Both the position numbers and the translations under genes were made by a program. A stretch of 64,000 nt of DNA. Origin: Sitta carolinensis (lineage: Eukaryota > Chordata > Aves > Passeriformes > Sittidae). This document shows, one piece after another, positions 1 to 9,868 of the stretch (the first letter of the stretch is position 1; every line of letters starts with the position of its first letter). The stretch covers positions 14,612,501 to 14,676,500 of the forward strand of contig CM063288.1 in assembly GCA_032173965.1 (NCBI GenBank), given 5' to 3'. The notes below the pieces were generated by a model. The model had not been told where the DNA came from, did not search any database, and saw nothing but the letters and a program-made list of their open reading frames with translations.

Positions 1-1401
1 CTAAAGCATTGCTTGCTCACATGCAGTTGATACAGTTTGATATGATTTCTTTGCCTCTAGATAAGTTCCTGAGTTCCATAATGCTGGAAAGCTGAAATTA
101 GAGGAGTTAGAAAGCTGAATTAGAGAGAATTCTGATGTTGGGAAGTTAGGCGCTACGGTTCTTCCTTGGCAATACTGAAAGACACTTCTCTTTTGTCACC
201 ATCACCAGAACTACCTGGTCTGTCCCCTGGTGAGGTACCTATGGAGCTACTGAAGAGGTCTTACATAGAGAGATGCATACAGAGACATACAAAGCCCGGC
301 CTGGGTTATTGACTGGAAGGTGATGAGCATGTATGGGTTCAATCCCAATTTGGGCTGTAATGTACCTCTGGAGGTCTTGGTTCAAGTCCCAGCTTAATTC
401 AGGGTCAGTTTCAATATTATATTCAGCTATAGTACTAGATGTGCTTGCTCAGCCAGATCAGGGCAGGTAACAAGGAGTGAGCAGCTGTCACCTCCTAGGC
501 GTTTGGAGCAAACAGAAGGAATTGAGATTGCCTCATTGCCTCTGCAAAGTCCAAAGAGACTGGTGTCTGCAAGGACACACATTGTGTCCTGCTGTGGCAA
601 GGTTTGCTCTCACAAATTCCTGGTGAATTGGGGAAATGCATAAAGCACAGAGCAGAGGAGATGGAAAAAGTCCAGAAATCCCCATATTTCTGCTAACTGA
701 TTTTGAAATTGCTGAACTAGCTGGTATCTTGTAGCTTTCAGCAGTGGCAGAGTTGTGACTGTTCCACTGTCAGCAGAAGTGGCCAAATGCAGAAGTAGGT
801 AGAAGCTAAATGAGTAACACAGTGTATGATAAACAATGGGAAAGATGGTATGGCAAGGATGATGATCACTGAAACGGCAGGATCTCCAAAGGCTGTTAGG
901 GTGGCCACATGGCCACAGAACAGAGAAGAGGTATTTTTGAAAGCAGGCCTGAGAATTTATTTTAACACCTGAATATTGAGTAAGTATTCCTGGAGATACT
1001 CTGGGGGATGATAGATGGACTCAAGGTATTGTTACTAATCACTGTGGTTTTTAGTGTTGGAGCTGAAGTATACTTGGCATCTCTAATCCAACTGGACTTC
1101 TGATGGGAAAATTGCATTCTTGGGAAGTAATTTAGAAGGTCACAGAAAAGCCAGAAAGAACTTCTCCAGCAACGATTTCCCCTGCTCTCTAATCTGTCTT
1201 TTAGAGTGTTAATAACTCCAGAATGAAAGGATCTATTCTCACCTTCCAGATGAAAGGGCTAATGCAATTTAAAATTTTTGCATGCAAAGATTTTATGGCT
1301 TGGTAACTGGCCATGTCTGAAAATGATCCAGGGCAGGATGAACACGTGAGGCTGCGCCTGACTGAGCTGGACGCTTTCCTTGTCTGCCCTGTCTCCTGCA
1401 G
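1..1401 (+). other. IGFBP2: IGFBP2 intron 1 (3' portion)
   Basis: This non-coding sequence ends in a pyrimidine-rich acceptor with AG at 1400-1401. No other exon is visible. Two short matches to the tRNA B-box type sequence (about 336-347 and 379-389) have no surrounding cloverleaf. Confidence 0.8.
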
Positions 1402-1625
1402 ATAATGGTGATGACCGGTCTGAGAGCATTCTTGCTGAGAACCACGTGGATGGCACCGTGGGGATCCTGAGCGGAGCTGGAGGGAGGAAGCCCATGAAGA
1501 CGGGCATGAAGGAGCTGGCAGTGATGAGGGAGAAGGTGAACGAGCAGCAGCGGCAGATGGGCAAAGTCAGCAAGGCCCATCACAACCACGAGGACTCCAA
1601 AAAGTCACGGCTGTCGACAGGCAGG
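1402..1625 (+). CDS. IGFBP2: IGFBP2 exon 2 (linker domain)
   Basis: This 224-base exon starts with two bases that complete a codon split by intron 1, followed by 74 whole codons. It encodes the variable central linker. Recognisable family blocks are the acidic start, [19 protein letters not shown] and E-K-V-N-E-Q, which align directly with mammalian IGFBP2. The basic stretch near the end (K-K-S-R-L-S-T-G-R) sits where mammalian IGFBP2 has a heparin-binding motif, but its sequence differs. The donor is AGG|gtgaga at 1626, and the last codon is complete. The linker is the least conserved part of the protein and contains sites for proteolysis and matrix binding. Confidence 0.93.
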
Positions 1626-3010
1626 GTGAGAGGGCAGAGCTGTGGGGAGCAAAGGAGGGCAGCTGTGGGCTCTCTGGGAAATGCTGAATGCAAAGCCTAA
1701 GTGGCATCTGCAATAAACTGTCTTAAAACCAGAAAAAATAAATTGAAAGAAAAAAGCGGGGAGTTGCAAAAGAGGAAAAGTAAACATTTTTGGCCTGATG
1801 CTGGGGCTGAACACAGCATTTGATTAACTTTGATATACTGGTCAGGAGGCATTATTTTCATTGCAGCTGCACCTCTAGAAGCGGGTCTTCTGCTGGCTCC
1901 TCACCTATGTCTGTAGGGGTGCAGGCATGCCTGTTGCCCATGGACTGGTTTTCTTACACCCTTTTTCCCTAAATAGGCTTGAGGGGCCAGGAGCAGGGCT
2001 GTCTGCCGGCTGCAGGGCAGCCCTAGTCCAGGTTAAAGGAGGCCACAAGCCCCGAGGATGACCTGTGTGACTCTCCTGTAGCACGGAAAGTGCTCTAAGA
2101 CCTCCCAGTCTCCTTGCCTGCCCCTGTCTGTTACCCAGTTCTTGGCCGTGGCTTCCCTCTAGTGGGAAGCTTGATCAAGGCAACTAGATGGGATGGGAAT
2201 GGGGATGGAGAGGGAAACCCACCCCAAAGGGTCCACAATATACATCCCTGTAAACATACGGAGTATTAATATAAATACACAGAGACAGAAAGGAGCTTTA
2301 TGCCTTTCAAGGACTAGGCAAGTTCGAAACCTAACAGAACAACAGAAGTTCGAAAAGCTCACACACTGCTGCTGCTCCTTTGCAAAAAAAAAAAAAAACA
2401 AAAACAAACCAACAAAAAAAACCCCAAAAAACACTGCAAAAGCAGAGAGGTGTGGACTCAGTTTGGATCACATCAGGCATATTTCAACCACACTGCCTTG
2501 GCTGGAAGCCCTGTCTGGGGGCTGCTGTGGAGCAAGAAGGATGCTTCCAGAGGCTGACTTTGGGTACTCCCATTCCCAGGTTTTCCTCTTCAGTCCCATG
2601 GAGTCTCACATGCTTTTGAGTTACACTTCTGAGCCAAAACTGCATCAAAGGTTGTGCCCTGGGCTATGCTTATGGAAACCTTCCTGGTCTGTCCAGAGCA
2701 GCCCTGCTTAGTGTCACTTGTCACCACCAGTGGGAGCCATGGTAGCCTGTCTGAGGTTTCTCCTCTGTATCCAGGACTTGGGACCTGGTATTGTGTTGGC
2801 TCTTGGCCACATCAGGTATATGGGAGATATGCATGTCTGTGCACAGCTCTGATTTTGGGTGCTCGGAGGTGAAGTCTGCAGCAGGACCCAGTGGCAAATC
2901 TGTGTCTTTAGGGATGCACGTGTTTATCCCTGCTGGTGTTCCCATTGTCCACAGTGTTGATGCTGAATGGTATTTCTTTTTTTTTTCCCTGCTTTCTGGG
3001 CTGTTTTCAG
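1626..3010 (+). other. IGFBP2: IGFBP2 intron 2
   Basis: This 1385-base phase-0 intron has GT at 1626 and AG at 3009-3010 after a T-rich tract. An A-rich low-complexity run lies at about 2384-2424. Nothing else is recognised. Confidence 0.85.
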
Positions 3011-3151
3011 ACCCCTTGTCAGCAGGAGCTGGATCAGGTCCTGGAACGCATATCCACCATGCGGCTGCCAGATGAGCGAGGGCCCCTGGAGCACCTCTAC
3101 TCCCTTCACATCCCCAACTGTGACAAGCATGGCTTGTACAATCTCAAACAG
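3011..3151 (+). CDS. IGFBP2: IGFBP2 exon 3 (start of thyroglobulin type-1 domain)
   Basis: This exon has 141 bases (47 codons) and is phase 0 at both ends. It begins [14 protein letters not shown] and ends L-Y-N-L-K-Q, nearly identical to mammalian IGFBP2. It supplies the first two of the six C-domain cysteines (residue 3 of the exon and the Cys in P-N-C-D-K). The C-domain secures IGF binding together with the N-domain and makes extracellular-matrix contacts. The acceptor is ttttcag|ACC and the donor is CAG|gtaagt, both close to consensus. Confidence 0.96.
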
Positions 3152-4842
3152 GTAAGTGGGGAGAATGGGAGCTCTGGGGCAGGCTATGCTTCCAGCAGCA
3201 GCTCTTGGCTCACTGTCTGTCCCCACCATGTGCAGACACTGACAGTTCAGGGCTGGGCTGATACCCTGTGCTTGATGTGAGGTGTGGTATAAACAGCAAA
3301 TGCTGCACGTGGCATGGAAAAGTTTAGTTACACCCAGGTGCATCTGTGACACTGTGGGCAGTCCAGAGATGGAGAATCAGTTTAGTTCTTCTTCCTTTTT
3401 GAGCCAGGTCTTGTCCTGTCTGGGGCCTCGCATCAGGAGAAGAGCAGAGAGGGACTTGAATACTGACCAGTCTTGCAGACAAAGCAGAAGGCACTTCTGG
3501 GAGTCAGGAAGGTTTCTACTGCATTATTCTGGTTTTCCTCCACAAGTTGAGGCTGGTCCCACAGCTCCAGGAGAGATTCCTTCCAGGCAGGATGGGGGTT
3601 GGGGTACAGCATGCTTCTGAAGGTATTTATGGGACCCAGAAGAACTCAGAAAACTTGTGTGTCTGAATTCTGACTTCCTGGCTTCATCTATGCAAAACCA
3701 CCAGGTGTCAGTGGCTGAGGAATGGGGAAAAAACTGCCAGGAAAAACAGCAGAACAACAGCTGGTGCAGGGTTGACTGGAGTCACCTGTGAATAGTACCT
3801 GGCTATGAGGATCCCTTGTAGCTGAGCCTTTGGAGGGGTCCCATGCTGTTTTCATGGCTAGGCCTTTAACTCAGGGCTACTTTTACTCCTTGATCAGAAG
3901 CATTAAATAAAAAAAACAAAAATAGTGTGCTTTAAGAGAATCTCCCTCTGTCTGTTCTCCTGTCTCTGTCCCACTTGGACCCTTACCCACCCACCCCTGA
4001 AGAGCCCCATGGGCTGGCTCGATCCCCCAGCATGAGCACACTTGGAACAGCTGGATGGAGCAGAGCTGGTAAATTGCCTGTAAGATGACACTGCAGTGAT
4101 GCTTTGTGTGCTACAGAAGAACAGTCTCTGCTGCTCCCTGTGCCTGGGGAACAAGTCAGCATGCACTGACCTGCTTGGAGTAACCTCTGCATCTCCCAGT
4201 GTACACCTTGTTCAGAAATCTATCTGCTGGGGCCAGAGGGATGAACATCAGGTTCAAAATTCCTGCAGGACTGCAGGGCAGGGGTAGGACAGTAACTATT
4301 AGACCAAGAAACTTTTCTCTAACAAGACTGGGAGGACAGAGTCCAGGTACAGATGCACCATGGTCCCCACCTCTGTTCTGGGATGAGCCAATCTCTGGTC
4401 TGGCTGTTGGGGCCTTGATCTGATGTTTGTTTAGCCTAATCTGCAGGTGAGAAGAATCTTGTACAGTTCCTCTGTCAGTCTCTCATCCTTTCCCAAGAGA
4501 TCTTTGTCTCTTTGGATGCTTTCATCCACAGTTAGCAAAGGGTGAGTCATTTCAGGGACACTTGTGCTTCCTGGTTCATTAACATTGGCTTCTTGGTCCC
4601 TGGCACAGCCCCTGGGCAAAGAGGTTCAGCCCTCACCCTGAACTGCTGGAGTGACACTGCTGGTGCAGCATAGGCCCTGGGGGGTTTGAGTACAGCATCC
4701 CATGGATTTTGCCAGAATCTAAAACTACTGCCAGATCACCAGAGAGACTGCCAGTGCTGGGGCTTTGGGCTGGGTGACCTGGGAAGTGGTTTGTTTCGTC
4801 CTTCTCTTGACTCTGACACCTGTCCTGTCCCTCTCCATGCAG
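3152..4842 (+). other. IGFBP2: IGFBP2 intron 3
   Basis: This 1691-base phase-0 intron runs from a gtaagt donor at 3152 to an acceptor ending at 4841-4842. I see no transposable element, RNA gene or further exon in it. Confidence 0.85.
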
Positions 4843-5010
4843 TGCAAGATGTCGGTGAATGGGCAGCGTGGCGAGTGCTGGTGCGTGGACCCCATCCATG
4901 GGAAGGTGATCCAGGGTGCACCCACCATCCGTGGGGACCCCGAGTGCCACCTCTTCTATACAGCCCATGAGCAGGAGGACCGGGGAGCACACGCCCTGCG
5001 GAGCCAGTAG
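4843..5010 (+). CDS. IGFBP2: IGFBP2 exon 4 (C-terminus and stop)
   Basis: This exon has 55 codons plus a TAG stop at 5008-5010. It begins [15 protein letters not shown] and contains the last four thyroglobulin type-1 cysteines, including the family C-W-C-V motif. It also has the block [14 protein letters not shown]. The R-G-D tripeptide (exon residues 30-32, bases 4930-4938) is the integrin-binding motif known from IGFBP2, so cell-surface signalling independent of IGF is expected to be kept. The C-terminal tail after the last cysteine is short and variable. Length and ending agree with IGFBP2 of other vertebrates. Confidence 0.96.
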   Translation, partial: CKMSVNGQRGECWCVDPIHGKVIQGAPTIRGDPECHLFYTAHEQEDRGAHALRSQ

Positions 5011-6103
5011 ACAGATGTGATCTTGCTGGCTGGAGGTGGCTCACTGTGGCCCCAGTGCTGGATTTTACATGGGTTTCAGCATGTCTCTTTAGGCTCTGGA
5101 AGAGACTGGGTGCTGCCCTCCTTCCTCAGCTGCCTGGTTCCTGGGGAGGGGAGGGATAATGGGAGGGGAAGGCAGTGGGGTTTGCAAGGAGAAGGGACTG
5201 CTTTCTTAGTCTTTCACCCAACATAAACCAGAGAACTGGTCTTCTTTGCTCCTCGCCCTGCAGCCCTGCCCTCCCTGCTGCTTTGCAGCATCTTTCTGCA
5301 CCCTCCAGCACAGAGTGCCATGTGCTCCCTTACCCCTCTCAGAGGACAAAATCCCTTGCTATGAGTGGGAGAGGGTAAAAAAAATGAAAGAGCCCAGCCT
5401 TTCCCCCTGTTTTTCTCTTTTCCCCAAGACCAAAGACTGTAAATACTGTCACCTGCCTCTTGTGTCCTGCCAGTCAGTCTCTTGTGTCCCAGCCTAGCCA
5501 TCAGTCCTGGCATTAGATGTGGTGTGGGAGGGAGGGAAGGAAGAAAGACCCTGGATTCCCAGCTGGAACATACCACCACAGTTGGGATGTGTTCCCCAAG
5601 GAAGCAGCAGTGAGGGAGAGGGCTAAAGATGAGACAGCTGCTACCTTTCCCCCTAACAACACTCTTGGGTGCTTCCTTTTCTCGTGCTGGGGCACAGCGA
5701 ACTCCACAGGGACCTGGCTTCAGCCACTGGTCTGGGAGCATGGGGCCTTTGGGTGATAGCAAAGCTAAATGCTTGTTTTTCCAAGGGATTTGAAGGGCTT
5801 TTGCACAGTATTTCTTAGGATCAGCTTATGCCGAGGGAGCTAAAATGAACTTGCTGAGGCTGGGTGGAAGGACGCATGTATAGATTTAGGATAACAAGCC
5901 AGGGAATGTCTCTCTTTCTCTCATTCATTTTTTCTTTATTTCTAGATAGGGAAAAACAAAACATCTAAAACCTGCATTTCCAAGCAGCTGCCCTTGTCCC
6001 TCCATTTTTGCTTGGGACTGAAGTGAGCATCTGTTATTCAGCACATAACTTTTTCTTTTTGTAAGTAAATTACAGTATCTATCTTGCTTTTTGTAAAGCC
6101 CCT

Positions 6104-6105
<2 letters not shown>

Positions 6106-6134
<29 letters not shown>
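6106..6134. repeat. CA dinucleotide microsatellite
   Basis: This is a perfect CA repeat of 29 bases (about 14 units) inside the inferred IGFBP2 3' UTR. It is probably length-polymorphic. Confidence 0.95.
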
Positions 6135-6136
<2 letters not shown>

Positions 6137-6302
6137 GCACTTACTTACCCACTCCTCCATCCACATACACATTTGTATAGATGAGATCTAAGTGATTCCA
6201 GGTGCTCAGAGAGGTTTTGTGCTGGACATGCTGAGGAGAGATGTGTCTCTGCTGTTAATTCACCTGTTGATTTCTTTCTGTACAGAACACACTGATGCTG
6301 AG

Positions 6303-6308
6303 AATAAA
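6303..6308 (+). terminator. IGFBP2: Poly(A) signal AATAAA, IGFBP2
   Basis: This is the first canonical AATAAA after the IGFBP2 stop codon. A T-rich tract that can serve as a downstream element begins about 35 bases later. The only competitor before the spacer is an AATAAA at 6858-6863. Confidence 0.6.
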
Positions 6309-6329
6309 TAACTTCCCCATTGCCTAAGC

Positions 6330-7839
6330 AAGGAGGTTTTATTATTTTCTTCCCCCCCCCTTTTTTTTTTTTTAATATGGATGTCCTTACTAGAGCAGTT
6401 GCAAAAACTCTCTCCTTGGAGTAAATATCTTGGGCTTTTCTTAAAGGGTTTGTTGTTTCTTGTTCCCCTTCTTGGACCAACATTTAGCATCTGAGGTGTG
6501 AAGGGCACAGGTGGGCTCTGTAAATTAGGGCCCTCATGCCTTTGGAGAGGGGTTGGACATGGCAGTGGAGGAGACAGGGGAAGGACCCCCTTTGGAAAGT
6601 TAGGGATGGGCATATGTGGATGTGTATGAATGGGAGAGCATGAAAGAAGAAAACACACTTCCATGCAAAACCAAGAAACTGTAAAACTGATGCTACCTGT
6701 TTTCTGTTAACATCTGAGGGTGTTCTGCTTTTTCATATAAAACTTGCACATGCTGGCTCTCATCTGCAGTTTGTACTTTGTTTTGTTTAGGAAGAGGGAA
6801 GTTTTCTTATTTGTTTGCCTTCTTCCCTTTTAAGAAAGCTGAGCTACATAAAGTTGGAATAAATTAAATAGGATGCCAGAAAACTGTTGTCTTTCCCCCA
6901 CACAGTGCTTGCAGGACATGATTCTTTGCCTGATGCATCATATGCAGATTTGTCCCTGTTCATCCTTTGTCCAGGCAGTAATGGGACCTGAGCTTTTTGT
7001 TGTTACTGGCCCTGGAATGTGAGCTGGGAGGAACTGGTGTCACTCCTCCTTTGCCTGACTGTATTCCTGCTATATGCATGGGTCCTTGTGAACCTGTTGC
7101 GAAGGTGCAGAGAGGTACGGGCTCTCTGTGTGACCAGAGTTTGGCTGAGCTGCTCCACGTATGGAGCTGTGGAGAGAGGTCCATCCTGTACCTTCTCCCA
7201 AGGTGAGAAGTGCTGCCAAAGGGAATGCGACAGCAGAGTTTGGTGTTTGGGCATCACAGAGATCCAAATAATAATAAAAATTAAAAAAAGCCCCCCACAA
7301 ACATGCATTTCAAATTGCAGCAATGAAGGAGAAGCTCCTTGTTAGCCCCAGCATCCTGCTTCCAGGCAGCTGTGGTTTCCCTTTGGACTCCCCAGAGGGA
7401 GGCAAACCCACTGGGCTTCCTCCCCTTCTCTTTTCTTCTAACCCCTACCACGAGTTTCAGACTGACACAGGTTGAGGGGCTTGCCAGTGGTGAGGAGCAC
7501 CAGGAACTGTATGGGGACAGGAGGCAGGGGCCATGGAGCTGCAGGGGAAGGGAAAAAGGACAGGCATGATGGGGGGTGGGATGTAAGCTGAAGACCGTGG
7601 TAAAAGTAGCAAAATTACTATCCTGTTCTGTGCCTTGCTCAGGGGTGAGCTGGAGGTGGCTCAGGTGATGCCATGGGGAGGAATGCTCAGTAGCAGGGTG
7701 GCATACAGGGGTGCTCCAAGCCAGGTGCTGCCCAGAGAGGGCTGGAGGTGACAGAGATGCCCAAGCCCATAGTCCAGTAGTGCCTGGGGCCCCCCTCCTG
7801 TTCAAGGGCTGGAGGGGAACAAACAGGAGCTGTGACACC
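6330..7839. other. IGFBP2-IGFBP5 spacer, first part
   Basis: This is intergenic sequence, or extended IGFBP2 3' UTR if the AATAAA at 6858 is used. It contains a C-then-T homopolymer junction at about 6352-6373. No gene or mobile element is recognised. Confidence 0.6.
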
Positions 7840-7975
7840 TTCCACTGGAGCAGGCTGCTCCAGGCCCATCCAGCCTGCCCTTGAACACCCCCACGGCTGG
7901 GCTATCTGCAGCTTCTCTGGGCAGCCTGTTCCAATGCCTCATCACCCACAACAGTGAAGAATTTCCTCCTAGTAT
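7840..7975 (-). mobile_element. CR1 LINE fragment (3' region, antisense to +)
   Basis: The + strand is the reverse complement of the conserved 3' part of avian CR1: the tract around C-C-T-T-G-A-A-C-A-C, then C-T-T-C-T-C-T-G-G-G-C-A-G-C-C-T-G-T-T-C-C, then the caatgcctcatcaccc and gtgaagaatttc blocks. The element therefore reads on the - strand. It is truncated at both ends and diverged, and it lacks the terminal octamer repeats. Confidence 0.85.
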
Positions 7976-8149
7976 TTTTTAGTACAAAAACCTGTGCAAT
8001 AGTGTAATATAAACAATGATACTTAATACAAAGAACATGATTAGTGCAAGAATGTATGACCGTGTCTGTGTGCAGCTGTAGCTGCTTATACACGTGTATG
8101 CGGCTCCATCTGTCCTTAGGGCTGTGATTTATTGCCGCCTAGCTGAAGG

Positions 8150-8475
8150 CAGCCCGGTTTTTGGCTGCAGAGCCCAGTTCCGGGGCCCCTGCGGCTGCGG
8201 CGGCAGCGCCGCGGCCCTGCCCGGCCGGCGGGCCCTGAGGGCAGCGCGGGCGGGGCGTGGCGCCGCCTGGCGGCTCCCGCCCCGAGTGCGGCCCCGTGTG
8301 CTGCCCCGGGGCAAGGCGGGGGCGTCCTGAGGGCGCGGGGTGGCTGTGCCAGCTCCGTGTGCTGTGCGGTGGCTGCGGGCTGCGTTGTTAGCAGCGTCCT
8401 GGCAACCCAGAGTCCTCGGTGCAGGGGCAAAGGGGATGATTTCACTTCTCGCCCCGCTCTGTGCGCACGGGGTGA
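8150..8475. promoter_or_regulatory. Orphan CpG island between the convergent gene ends
   Basis: This GC-rich block contains about 27 CpG dinucleotides in 8155-8345 and roughly ten more up to 8475, while flanking DNA is CpG-poor. It overlaps no recognised exon or known promoter. It lies about 1.8 kb past the IGFBP2 poly(A) signal and 0.7 kb past the IGFBP5 3' end. CpG islands at such sites are often promoters of non-coding transcripts or poised enhancers, but nothing in the sequence settles which. Confidence 0.7.
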
Positions 8476-9140
8476 TGCTGGCAGGTGAATGGAGGGGAAC
8501 GAGGGCACAGGAGGGAGATCGGGGCGGGAGTGGGATAATGAAGGGTGATGGCTGCCTGGGCGGTGGGCAGGGTCAGATCCAGTACCGGGGAGGGCAGTGG
8601 GATGAGCACCCAACAGCTACCAGAGAGTGCTTGAGGACCACGGCCTGGCTGGGCTGAGCAGCTCCAGGGATGTTCCTGCCGCTGGGACATTGGGGCAAAT
8701 CTTCCAGCGGCCCCAAAAGGTCTGACAGTCAAATAGCACGGCTGCTCCCAAGCTGGGGAGCTCAATTTGACATAGCATTTAAGGGCTTAACGTCACTGGT
8801 TGCTAAGTGCTTTGCCCTGTTAAGTTGCTTGAATATGTGTGCTGTGCCCCACTGCCATATCCATGCAAAGAAAATTCTAAAAAAAACCCAAACCAAAAAA
8901 ATTGTAGCTCTGCTTTTGGGAAGCTTGCAACTTTTACCAGTCGCCTAGCAGACTGCTCTAGTATCAAAAGCTCCCCTAAAGCATTGCCACCATTTTCCCC
9001 ATGCCCTGTACCTCCCTGAGCACCCTTGTGGAGCTGGCTGAGCCCCCCAAGGGACCCAGCACAGGTGGCCCTGGGATGCTCGGGGCTGGAGCAGCTCACT
9101 GGCAGGCCCTGGCATACAGATGCTCCACAAGGGTCAGGCA
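8476..9140. other. IGFBP2-IGFBP5 spacer, last part
   Basis: This stretch lies between the CpG island and the IGFBP5 3' end. It shows an A-rich run at about 8878-8901. No gene or repeat family is recognised. Confidence 0.6.
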
Positions 9141-9161
9141 CAAGCTAACTGAATGCATAAC

Positions 9162-9167
9162 TTTATT
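9162..9167 (-). terminator. IGFBP5: Poly(A) signal AATAAA, IGFBP5
   Basis: On the + strand this reads TTTATT. It sits at the end of an AU-rich segment typical of the distal IGFBP5 3' UTR, and cleavage is expected near 9140-9150. An earlier AATAAA (13012-13017 on the - strand) lies only about 300 bases after the stop and could give a short isoform. Confidence 0.65.
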
Positions 9168-9860
9168 AAATAAATGCTTTGTCATGAGAAAAGACAAAGA
9201 TCAAAGAGTAACATAAATTATAAGTTGAATAAATAGTATACAGCAATCTTCACTTTTTAATAAAATGTGAGATTTTTTTTTTTTAAGTACAAAATGCTAA
9301 ACAGAGCATTAAGCTCTTCTTCCATTGTCAGTTTTTCACAAACTGCTTTTTTTTTTTTTTTTTTTTCCCACCAGTAAGATTATGAGTATTTCTTGTTTAC
9401 TGGAAAAAAACCAAAACAACAAAACCAAAACAAAACAACAGAGCTACCGTATGTATGTAAAGCTATAAAAAGCTACCGTAAAATGTGTAGTGAGTATTGC
9501 TTAAAGATAAAAACCAGGCAGGAAACTCGGAATCTGGTGTGTTTTAACAACTGTGTTACAATGGTGGGTTACGTGCGTGGTGACGTCTGTCCCGGTGGCA
9601 GTGGCGGCAGCTGGTGGGGCTGGGGAGGGGGCCACAGCAGGCAGGGCTCCTAGCCAGGGCCAGGACAGCGGTCTGGAAGCGAGGTGAACTGACAGTTCTT
9701 TAAATATACAATGCTCCATTTGGGGAAAAAAAAATCAACAACGACAATAAAACAAAACAAAACGAAAAACCTAAATCAACAGCAAAGAATTTTCATGGGG
9801 AAAGTGGAGAAATGGGGAAGGGGGAAGAGAGCGGAGAAATAGTGCAAAATGCTCTTGTAC

Positions 9861-9868
9861 TAGTGGTT
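9861..9868 (-). promoter_or_regulatory. IGFBP5: miR-140-5p 8-mer seed match in IGFBP5 3' UTR
   Basis: The - strand reads AACCACTA, the complement of miR-140-5p bases 2-8 followed by A. IGFBP5 is a reported direct target of miR-140 in mammalian chondrocytes. The site lies about 700 bases from the inferred mRNA end. Its conservation was not tested here. Confidence 0.6.

Larger units (their letters stand above)
1..6325 (+). other. IGFBP2: IGFBP2 gene, 3' part (exons 2-4; exon 1 outside the window)
   Basis: This is the gene for insulin-like growth factor binding protein 2, a secreted carrier that binds IGF-I and IGF-II and limits or directs their access to the IGF1 receptor. Three exons with canonical AG/GT borders join in frame into the variable linker plus the complete C-terminal thyroglobulin type-1 domain. 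The intron phases seen here (1 before exon 2, 0 before exons 3 and 4) are those of the IGFBP family. Exon 1, with the signal peptide and N-terminal IGF-binding domain, must lie before position 1. The 3' end near 6325 is inferred from an AATAAA at 6303. The next gene, IGFBP5, converges on it from the other strand, as in other vertebrates. Confidence 0.95.
5011..6325 (+). other. IGFBP2: IGFBP2 3' untranslated region (inferred extent)
   Basis: This is the non-coding sequence between the stop codon and the first good poly(A) signal at 6303-6308, which is followed by T- and C-rich sequence at about 6341-6373. It contains a CA dinucleotide repeat at 6106-6134. A second AATAAA at 6858-6863 could give a longer form, so the end is an inference. 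Confidence 0.65.

Noticed and set aside
336..389. Two tRNA B-box-like words in IGFBP2 intron 1
   Set aside because: There is no A box at the right distance and no cloverleaf can be folded around them, so they do not support a tRNA gene.
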